Source: Phytophthora colocasiae (lineage: Eukaryota > Oomycota > Peronosporomycetes > Peronosporales > Peronosporaceae). From it: a DNA stretch of 64,000 nucleotides. The position numbers and the translations under genes were made by a program. The number at the start of each line of letters is the position of its first letter. The first letter of the stretch is position 1. The stretch covers positions 558,001 through 622,000 of the forward strand of contig JAGKQI010000091.1 in NCBI GenBank assembly GCA_018806915.1, read 5' to 3'. Shown piece by piece: positions 55,800 through 64,000 of this stretch. Under the pieces are notes generated by a model. It saw nothing but the letters and a program-made list of their open reading frames with translations, did not search any database and was not told the DNA's origin.

Positions 55800-56285
55800 T
55801 TGATAATCGGGCTTGACACTGGTGCAGTGGTTAGATTACAGCCCTCACAATCACTTCACCAGGCTTCGAGTCCCTCGGCGGGTAACGTAGGTCGGGTGTC
55901 AAGTGCTACAGACCTCTGTCAGTCTGCGGATTCATTCGTGATCGCTAAGATCAAGGACGTTTGGTCAAGAAAGTGGAATGAGAGAAAGATTGACAGTATC
56001 GAGGGTGATCAATGGCAGGATGCTATTCGGAAGGACGGCTCGTGGTCAGGAAAGCTGAAGAACCCAGGAAAGGCCTTCTTTCTATCCCTTGCATCGGAGG
56101 TGGTGAGGGAGGTCAATGCCAAGAGAGACAAGAACGGCTTAAGCTACGCTCGCAAGGCCATGATTCGTTGTGGACTCTCGCTAGGTGTCGATGGAACGTG
56201 GAGAACGACTCAGCTGTTTCCTCACTTACAAGAGATAATTCGTAAGTACCCTGAGTACTTTGCTGAAGGCGATACGCACCACTAA
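55800..56285 (+). CDS. Unknown 161-codon ORF inside the TA-flanked element
   Basis: Open frame without an ATG near its start (first Met codon only near the C-terminal third), so a 5' exon or a non-AUG start would be needed. A possible acceptor is ACCAG at 55861. Content looks protein-like: VIAKIKDVWSRKWNERKI, DGSWSGKLKNPGKAF, SLASEVVREVNAKRDKNG, FPHLQEIIRKYPEYF. I do not recognise it and see no DDE triad or helix-turn-helix. It may be a captured host exon, or a protein of the element. Confidence 0.45.
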   Translation: MIIGLDTGAVVRLQPSQSLHQASSPSAGNVGRVSSATDLCQSADSFVIAKIKDVWSRKWNERKIDSIEGDQWQDAIRKDGSWSGKLKNPGKAFFLSLASEVVREVNAKRDKNGLSYARKAMIRCGLSLGVDGTWRTTQLFPHLQEIIRKYPEYFAEGDTHH

Positions 56286-56668
56286 ACACCGTGACGATGA
56301 CACTGCTACAATCAACACCTTGCCTGATGGTAGAGTTTACGCTGACATCTAGATAGTGAGATTATTTTAGAACACCAAAAATAATCTGTTCGTAATTAAT
56401 CTCACTCAGACTAATTCACATGGGCGGGGTGAACCGAACCCGAACCCAGGTTCTACTAAAAAAAGAGCCCAAAATTGTCTGGAACCGGGCTCCCAGAAAA
56501 TACCAAGGCACTTCAAATCGTAGGAGCCCAGATTTGTCAAATACCGAGCTCTTCTAGTCTATGCGAGCCCAGTTTTGTTTACGAGCCCCAACAATTTGAT
56601 TGGTTATAATTGCTGCGTTGAAGCTACAATCTGGATCCGAGGCATGGGCGCAGATAAATAGTAGCGCC

Positions 56669-57784
56669 ATGGAAGGCAATGACATGCCTATCATCGAGCT
56701 CCCCGAGCACTACTCAGTCAACAGTGAGCGATTGGGGATGGCACTAGCGCATGTATCTGCTTAAACGAACCGTCTCACGGAGGTTCATGCAGCTCTAACG
56801 GCCCGCCAAGTAGAACAAGAGGCGCAGCAGATGAAGTATGTTGAGGAGCGTGTGGCAGAAGCTCGTCTCGAAGCTGAATCACGTACCCAAGCTCTAGTAT
56901 GTGCCATCAACAAGGCGTATGGGGATCCAACGGCTCTGGAACGGCGCGTTGACGACCGTATTCAGGGCCTCCTGGCAACGCTGCAGGAGTCGAGCCTCCA
57001 ACAAGCACGGGCTCTAGCCGAAGCTCAGCTTGCTAGTCAAGATGCTGTTCACCGAGTACTGGAAGAGCAGATACGGGGAGAACTTTTAGTCGTTCAAGAG
57101 CAAGCAGCACTGAGGATTGAGAAGTCCGTTGAAGCAGCAATGAATAAGATGAGCAGCGGACACCAGCGAGTTCTTCAACAACAATCTACAGCGGAATTGG
57201 AACGGCACCAATTGCACACTAGAATGAGCAATCTAGAGCAAAACTTTCCGCAAACTATTGATATCGCTGTAGCTAAGGCACAAAACCTTGCTGTTTCTGA
57301 AAGCGATTCACGATTGACGAAGTTGCTGGCGGGTTTGGAGGACCGTCTTATACATCGGGTGGAATCAAATGTATTAAAGACCGTGAGTGGCATGATTGAG
57401 AAGTGGCAAAAGACGTTTCAGCAACAGAATTTAAAGTGGCAGATGGAACAAGAGAAGAAGTTCACCGATTATTTAGATGAACGGCTACGAGGAGCAATAG
57501 TGGTGGCAAAAAAAGCGGCAAGAGCTGAAGCAAATGATGTGATGAGGGAAACAACTGTCAAGCCGAGTCTGAGTGCCCCTAACAGCAATGCGATCGTCTC
57601 TGACAGTGCTACCCAAGCGCCAAATGTACTAGCTCGCGTTCGGATGCAGGCGCAAAAGGAAGTTGCAGACCGCGCTCGTGTTCGTGCTAAAGAGCTCAAA
57701 GCAGCGGCAGGCCACATCTCTCCTTTAAAACCGAAACCAAAACGATGTTTGCGTTCGAATGCTGCGGACATGAAAACAAAATGA
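56669..57784 (+). pseudogene. Coiled-coil protein ORF carried by hAT 2
   Basis: 317-codon frame from 56831, extended upstream in the same frame to ATG at 56669 through a single TAA at about 56762. The predicted protein is almost wholly alpha-helical with heptads (VEERVAEARLEAESRTQAL, LQQARALAEAQLASQDAVH, EKWQKTFQQQNLKWQMEQEK) and a basic C-terminus (LKPKPKRCLRSN). No catalytic motif. It points away from the transposase gene. It could be a DNA-end-binding accessory protein or a captured host gene; unknown. Confidence 0.55.
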
Positions 57785-58399
57785 GGAAAGGCAAAACGAC
57801 AAGCGTAAATTGAAATTCAGCTTGTGTAACCGGAGTGTTAGCATTACTACATTCAGCAATGAACCGTCCATCGTTCTGGTATCACCAAGTTTAATGGAAC
57901 TCATGATTTACTTACGAAGCCAATAAAACTGTAAAAACTTCTCAACAGGATTCGGCTATCCAGCTACAGGCTCTTTTCGACGGTCCACTTTCACTCGTAA
58001 CATCGATTTCGTTGCTGCTGCACCACCTGCACCGGTGGAAATCGAACGAATGGCTTGCGATTGTGTCTTTGACAATGTTTCAGCAATGAAAAACTTGTTG
58101 ACGACACATGAGCCGACTAAATCCATTCCCGTTAAGTCTTGGGATCTCTCATTGCGTTAATAATTTAATAGTGATCTACAAGAGCCGCAATTTGTCAAGT
58201 CAAGTCGATCTTCCAAAAGTGCTGCTACTAGTAGATCTAACCACTAGAGTACGTTTGCGAGAGGTGCTCTACGGATTGCTATGGTTGTCAAGTATGCTAA
58301 AAAGACAAAAAAGCAAAGAAGAATATCGCTTCCAACACGCATACGGCGACTAGTTTATTCATTTATCTTTGTCTCCTCATCATTCTCAACACTAGCTTG

Positions 58400-60720
58400 C
58401 TAAAATAAATCTTCAAGAACCCTAACATCGCTTTCAAATACGTCCTGGAGCTCTAACAAGGTGCTAGACGGGATATTCTCGCGTGCAACGTCCGGTTTGA
58501 GCTTAGTGCATTGCGTGATGTCGACGTACGAACGATTGCAATTAAGAAAAATAGACATATCGATGTTGTGCGGGGCAAGGGAGCTGCGTTGGGTCCGAAC
58601 CATCTGCCCTGCTACACCGAAATCCCTTTCGAGTTGTGCTGAGGAAGACGGCACTGAGTAAATTACGCGCACAGCAAGTGGCAAAATTCGGTAGCTGCGT
58701 TCCTCCGACTGGCGACTCCAAAATTGTAAGACATCTTCGGGTGTGCCATTGTCCAGGGTTTGTAGCTGAGAATTGGTGTTTCTCCACCGATCGAGCTCTT
58801 CTTCGATACGGTTAATAGAAGTCTCGGATGACATGGGAAGAGCATCATCATGCCGGCCCTCAACAGTCTCGTCCAAAAGTTCAGCGATTTCCTCCGAAAA
58901 CAAGGCGGCCGGAGGTGGAACAGGTGCCGCAGTTGCAGTAGGTGGATCGGAAGGTTGTGTGTCAACAGCGGCCATAACCTTTCGCATCTTATCGTAAATC
59001 ATTTTACGAACGGTGGTGAAGTTTTGCCCCGCACGTTGTGCTGTGGATCCATTTTGAAGAGAACATTTCACGACAATCGTTTTGAGCGCTCCTTCAGCTT
59101 TCTTGTAGTGCGGATGCAGTAAAAGCTGCATTTCAAACGCGTATGAGCACCCGTCCATGATGTCTTGATCTGTATAGCGTTTAAAGAAGCGCTTGTGAAA
59201 GGCTGTGTGAAGCAGATCGCGTGTGTGCGAGACCATCTCAGACAGCTCATTCGGTTGGAAGGAGCGTCTATTTGTTGATGTTGAACGGCAATCTTTAAGG
59301 GGTGCAGAGCAGTCAAGAGCAGAAACCCGAAGACCGTACAAAGCCATCAACACATCTGCTTGGTTTGACTTTTCATTTTGACCAAGTTTAGCCACGCTTG
59401 TGATCGGCTCCAGTAGAGATAATATCTGAATTAGATCCAATTTGTCGTTGACGAGAGGAAACGGGGCGGTAGGAGCACAAGTTTTGGCGCCTGGCCCTAC
59501 TGGCACGCTCTTCGTACCACAACTCCAGCGGATCCCATAGCACCAAAACGCGCCGAATTACACGAGTTAATCCAAGAAACCGATGCGCCTTATAATCAAG
59601 AAGCTGTTTCGGAGTCTGTGAGCCTCCAAGGCATTCTGATAGCTCTTGGAAAAGTGTACCCATAACTTCCACTTGTTTCGTATGAGTAACACAGGTCACC
59701 ACGCGAGAAATCAACGCTGTCATGCGAGGATTCTTAGAAGAACTCACCGTGTTAACCATACCGCATGCCCATTTAGTAGCAGCATGGGTTAGATGAGGGA
59801 GACACCATTCCCATGACAGGTTTAAACCCGTCCGCATCATCCACTTAACATCGGGTCCACCGTCTGTAGTGGATCCATGGAGGTCGTGCGCAGTTAACCC
59901 GAATTCACGAAGCGTTTCAACTATCCATCGACGAAAAGGCTCACGTATTCCTCCCTCCCGATCCCCGTACATTGGCTTGAAGTGGCGGATCCCGAGTAAA
60001 ACGGACTTGAAGCGAAATTGGGCATCCACGAGATAAAGCCTCAGACCTAAAAACTTTGTAGATTTCGGCTTTGAAGTCCAAAATCTGCCACTATAGTGAA
60101 CGTTTTAGCTGATCCAATATAGTTCCCAGCAATCATTGCGGTAATCTCCGATTTAGTCGACGTGTACAGCTCGATTATGGCATGACGAACAGCTTTGGCA
60201 TCAACGGTAACTCGCATAGCATCTTTATAAACAAGATCACGGATTGCGAGAGATTCTTCGTACTCACCTAAGCAAAAGGTAAGTTGTTATTAACGATTCG
60301 GCGTGTCTCCAGTAGTAAGTACGCGCGACCTGGATCACCGCGGAATAGTGGGCTGCGTCGAACGATTGCCATCTCCTCGTCATGTGAGCGCTTGCGCCGC
60401 TCTTGTGCGAGCGTTTTCCCTGACTCGATACCATGAGCTTCTCGCAGGTGCTTTGCAGCCTTGGATGTCTTTCCCCCGGATAGAGTGATGTGCTTGTTTT
60501 GATCTCGACATGCTTGCGTCGCTAGGCAAATCCATTTCAATGCGTGGTCTTGACCACCCTCGCTGCTAACCCGCACCCCCCATTCGAATATAAATGAGCG
60601 TTCCTTTCTTGTCGGTGGTTGTAGCACAGTACCGTTTGCTGGATTAAAGCTCTCTATCGCTGCTGTCACCGCAGCAGGAACCGGGTTCATCTTGACCGGC
60701 TCGAAGTGGTTCGAAGATCC
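58400..60720 (-). pseudogene. hAT transposase 2, frameshifted
   Basis: Minus-strand parts: a zinc-finger-like N-terminus near 60620-60430 (ICLATQACRDQNKHITL with HLREAHGI), a middle part starting near 60270 (YEESLAIRDLVYKDAM), the catalytic body (59990-59510; STTDGGPDVKWMMRTGL, WCLPHLTHAATKW) and the C-terminal half (59506-58400) with VIYSVPSSSAQLERDFGVAG, the hAT dimerisation block. Frame changes near 60285, 60060 and 59510 break it. Different lineage from hAT 1. Confidence 0.75.
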
Positions 60721-60956
60721 CCTGACCGGGCTCCTTTTTTGTTTATGGTTCCCGAGGTTTTGATAGAGCCCAAAATTAGAGCTACTTAAATCTGAGGAGC
60801 CCAGATTTGCAAATACCGGGCTCATCAGAAAGTTAGAGCCGGTAAAATTTGGTATTATTGACTCGGTTCGTCCTGCCCGTGCTAATTCATGTGAACTCCC
60901 CCAAAAGCACCTCACATAAAATAATTTCAATGAGACTAATTACCGTGACCACTGTA

Positions 60957-61675
60957 TTACTATCTCGATCAAAAAAAACAATAACGGGTAAGGAGATGTT
61001 CTTCCGGTGTAAACCCTGGGATACCGTAGAGGGCTTGAAGTACCAAGTTGAGGACAGAGAAGGTATTCCTCTCGAACAGCAGCGTCTGATCTATGACGGC
61101 TATCAACTTGATTACAATTTAACACTCTCTAGTCACGGGATCAAGCAAGGCAGCAAACTCCATTTACTTCTTTGCCTTCGTGGCGGAGGTGGACCACCCC
61201 AACTCTTTGAATGAGTCGATACTGACGAAGAGAACGTTCTCATCACGGACTGAATATCGAGGGAAAGTGTAAAAATTCGAGATGTAACGCGTTTGGGAGC
61301 ATGGTTATTCGTCCCAAAGACTTCAAAGCGTTTAATCTCACGCGCAATGTGAAATCTATCACTTGCGGCTCCTACGACTGTGTGCGGAAAATTGAAGGCA
61401 CACGGACGAGTGATGAATTCTCAATCATTTCTCAATGGAACGAAGCAAAAGGACGTCAGTTACCACCGCTTCGATGCAGATAAACACCATGGTGGACGTG
61501 GCCAACCGAGAAATTAACTGCTGACAACGATCTCGCCGAAATCCCGACGCAGTATCCTTTGGGATAAGCTGGGCTCAAATGGTGTCTGTGGCATAGCGCC
61601 TGCATGGGCAACTGGTCTGGGTGGTGCACCATCAATCTGTCTTGCCCGATGTGCGCTAAACTTGTCATGAGTTGA
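60957..61675 (+). pseudogene. Ubiquitin-like/RING copy C
   Basis: Near copy of 43599-44392. The ubiquitin-like half is open (GIPLEQQRLIYDG, LLCLRGGG). Beyond it there are extra deletions: about 20 bp before GLNIEG, and in the RING about 10 bp that remove the histidine pair after CG, leaving GVCG followed directly by the later ACMGNW. The first two RING cysteines are also lost as in member A. Confidence 0.8.
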
Positions 61676-61817
61676 CACGCTGTCTTGTTTGAGTGAAGGC
61701 AAGCGACCTAACGGTTGATCAACGTTAGCATTGAATTTCAGTTCCTAAGAAAATTCCATCCCTGATTGATCTTGAATCTGCTCAACTAGTTCGCAATTTT
61801 CTGCCAGACGAAAAGCC

Positions 61818-62317
61818 ATGTCCGCTGTTCCGATCCTATGGAAGGATGTTACCGTCCACGATGTGAATGGCATTGTGGAACTGCCAATGTCGGACTTGCC
61901 ACCAAATGCGCGTGTCAGCGACTTGTTTCCTGTTCTAAAGAACAAGATTAACGCCACACTACAGATCGAAAAGAAATGCATTCGTTATGCGAGTATTTTT
62001 CTCTATGGAATACGATTGAGCCCAAATCGACCACTTGAACAACTCATACCCGAGCTACGTGTGACACCGCGGTTTCTTGCTATCGTGCGAGTGTGTCCTA
62101 AAACCGAAGACGGGCTAAAACTCCAAATCACTGTCAAGACACTCAGAGGGACGACGTTTTTCATCCGATGCGATCCCTGGGATGCTGTAAACCATGTGAA
62201 GAACCAGATTGAGGAAGTGGAAGGCCTTCCTATTAACCAGCAGCGGCTCATCGTTGCAGGCAGACCACTCGAAAAAGATGAATACGCACTTACTGATTAC
62301 CAAATTGAGAATGGTAG
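61818..62317 (+). pseudogene. Ubiquitin-like/RING copy D, truncated
   Basis: Almost identical to 44506-45005 (about four substitutions seen in 500 bp), including the start and all of the N-terminal domain. It ends inside the ubiquitin-like domain at QIENGS, before the LRGG, where unrelated sequence starting TGTGGACAGG begins. The frame ends four codons later. The upstream spacer has a 31-bp insertion relative to the A-B spacer. Confidence 0.85.
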
Positions 62318-63722
62318 TGTGGACAGGTAGTGCTCCACGCACCTGGAACACAAGCAATGTCAGAAGAATCCCGCGTCGCAGTGACAATTGATCTCACTGG
62401 TGACGACGAAGACAGTTGAAAGTGGACGACAAGTCAATCGGGATCAACGGAGTGCAGGACGGTGACGAGCAGGGCTACAGACACAAGACATTGGCGGAGA
62501 CGTTGAAGTTGCAGGACGACGGCTACATGAGAAGATCGCTACAGGAGGGATGACACGGAGCAGTTACGATGGAGATAAGTATACGACCAAGGCGAACGAC
62601 GCAGATAGAAGACAGTGAACGGCGGAGAAAGCTTGCAGAGCGTCGCCGAAGGAAGATCCTGACGGTGGCGACCAGTATAGTTAGTTTAGGTGTAGTCTAG
62701 AAGGGCGACGGTAGCTAGGGGAGCTCTGGGTGTGCGGTCAGCCGCCACACCTCCCAGTTGCGATTCTGCTCGGTTGAGAAGAGTTAAGCAGCTGAACACG
62801 ACGCGTGGAGTACTGCGACCAAGGGGTCGGCTTCACCCAACAGCATTCAGAGGTTTCGTACGTGGCTTCGTTCTGCGACGTACTGGTCGGCGGAGGCGTA
62901 TCGAGTCATTAGTGAGGTGAGGCACAGGGTTCTGAGGTGGTGATCATGAAGGAGTCTGTGTAGAGGGCTGGGATCTCGGCTAGCGACCGAGTGGCTACGG
63001 TGCCTACTGATGGCGTCTTGGCCGTATGAACTGAGTCTGGAACGTGGAAGGTGAAGACGTGCTATGAGAGTCTCAGTTTACGTATATTTACATGTTACAT
63101 GTTCGGGCAAGCGTGAGGACAGGCTGTCAACCTACCCGAGGTTGATGGTTGCTGCTAATGTCCCCTCCCTAAGCTGTCTCTGCTGGATTTCAGCAACCGG
63201 TTGGTCCACCTAGTTTTACTGGTGACAGACGACTTCTAGCTCCTGATCGTGTGACCCACACGCTCCCTCTAGTTGGATTACAGCGGCGTTTAAGAGAAGT
63301 AGCCGACATGGTGGTCATACAGGGGCTTTCTGGGCAAGTTTGCAATAAGGTGGACTTTGCGAGCCTAGTCACAGTGGGCAAGGACCATGGCAGGACACTC
63401 TGTACTGGGAGTGGTGCAATACTGGCACTAGGTGTACTGGCCTATCCTGTAGGCGTACGGAAGTAAGGAAGCACAGACGTTAGGCAATACGGGCCTACTA
63501 CAGACACAGGGCAAGAAGGCCATCTACAGAGATTCCGCACAGCATGAGCCACAGATACTGTTACTGAGGGGTTAGTAAGATACAGATACTGAACATGAGA
63601 CTGGGTTTTGTATTACAGGAAGTTACGGACACGGATACGGAAGTCACGAACAAGGAAGTTACAGACACGGATACGGAAGACACAGATAAGGAAGGCACAG
63701 ATACTGAAAGTTAAAGGAAAGT
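62318..63722 (+). mobile_element. Probable LTR and leader of another retrotransposon
   Basis: Begins TGTGGACAGG at the break point in copy D, has no ORF of note, and leads to a gag-like ORF at 63723. That fits an LTR plus leader, but no second LTR is in the window and the LTR end is not clear. 63560-63715 contains direct repeats of GGAAGTTACAGACACGGATA-type units. Confidence 0.4.
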
Positions 63723-64000
63723 ATGGTTCGACGATCGGCTAGTGCTGCGAGAGATGAACGGGCTGAACGGCGAGCCTCGTTTCACGACGCGGTAGCGGAA
63801 GCGACACATGTAGCAGCGGACCCAGGATTAGCCCAAGGAGGGGGAAAACAAGTTCCACAGGCGGTCCTGCACAGCATTAGTGGAAGTTCAATGCCGGAAA
63901 CAGCAAACGTACGGGCAACGGCGGGTCATACTCCTCGAGTTAGCGGCGGAAACAGTGGCGTCGCTTCGATGGTCAACATACCGGGATCGGGAGGAGGACA
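63723..64000 (+). CDS. Start of a gag-like ORF (partial)
   Basis: Open from ATG at 63723 to the window end, 92 codons. Arg/Ala-rich start (MVRRSASAARDERAERRAS) then Gly/Ser/Pro-rich. Composition and place fit the N-terminus of a Gypsy gag; no domain is reached. Confidence 0.4.
   Translation, partial: MVRRSASAARDERAERRASFHDAVAEATHVAADPGLAQGGGKQVPQAVLHSISGSSMPETANVRATAGHTPRVSGGNSGVASMVNIPGSGGG

Larger units (their letters stand above)
56419..60881 (-). mobile_element. hAT transposon 2, nested
   Basis: Inverted ends CATGGGCGGGGTGAACCGA and CACGGGCAGGACGAACCGA are flanked by an identical 8-bp duplication CTAATTCA (56411-56418, 60882-60889). 4,463 bp. It carries a minus-strand transposase pseudogene and a plus-strand coiled-coil ORF near its left end. 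AGCCC and GAGCCC motifs are repeated near both ends, likely subterminal binding repeats. Confidence 0.93.
55654..60954. mobile_element. TA-flanked inverted-repeat element, carrying a hAT insertion
   Basis: Ends CAGTGCACACGGTAATTAGT and, reading inward from the right, CAGTGGTCACGGTAATTAGT, then CT on both: 22-base inverted repeats with two mismatches. They are flanked by TA (55652-55653, 60955-60956), as for Tc1/mariner-class elements. Minus the nested hAT it is about 830 bp. Subterminal repeats of AATAATCTCA and a further inverted copy GAGACTAATTACCGTGTA at ~55723 are present. It has no recognisable transposase. Confidence 0.85.

Overview
The window looks like a repeat-rich, effector-type region of a plant-associated oomycete, most likely Phytophthora or another member of the Peronosporales. 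The basis is a secreted NLP (necrosis-inducing-like) protein, a secreted pectin/pectate lyase, a jacalin-like lectin relic, short GT-AG introns of 50-130 bp, and dense Gypsy, Copia, piggyBac-like and hAT elements. The genus is an inference; no ribosomal or housekeeping marker is present to fix it.

Layout. 1-6339: minus-strand Gypsy element (protease, gag, primer-binding site, LTR) running off the left edge. 6791-10012: degraded piggyBac-like transposon. 11190-12024: diverged solo-LTR-like copy of the first LTR. 12989-15560: second degraded piggyBac-like transposase. 16675-17028 and 19999-20308: two copies of a TTAA-flanked MITE, with a Gypsy gag/protease relic between them. 21284-22765: intact pectin/pectate lyase. 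22960-34138: one leucine-rich-repeat-like host gene split by a hAT element (23785-26106, 8-bp target duplication) and a Gypsy element (27404-34053, 5-bp target duplication). 34190-40860: a drug/metabolite-transporter pseudogene split by a young Gypsy element (34604-40085, 351-bp LTRs with 3 differences). 42701-43060: transporter fragment. 43312-45677: a broken and an intact member of a ubiquitin-like + zinc-domain + RING gene family. 46133-46435: small secreted protein. 47025-47500: a third, decayed family member. 47664-48864: intact transporter paralogue. 49038-50069: NLP, with a perfect 59-base palindrome upstream and a lectin pseudogene beyond it. 52988-55610: 5'-truncated Copia. 55614-62317: a second copy of the ubiquitin-like/RING segment, interrupted by a TA-flanked inverted-repeat element that itself carries a 4.5-kb hAT element. 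62318-64000: probable start of another LTR retrotransposon.

Genes that look functional are few: the pectin lyase, the ubiquitin-like/RING gene, the transporter, the small secreted protein and the NLP. Three of these are secreted, two of them of plant-interaction families (cell-wall attack and membrane damage). The rest is mobile DNA, and the target-site duplications show the order of several insertions. The strongest candidate for an under-described system is the family that fuses a ubiquitin-like domain ending in LRGG to a cysteine-rich domain and a RING-H2 finger on one polypeptide. The next are the two DNA transposons that carry non-transposase ORFs.
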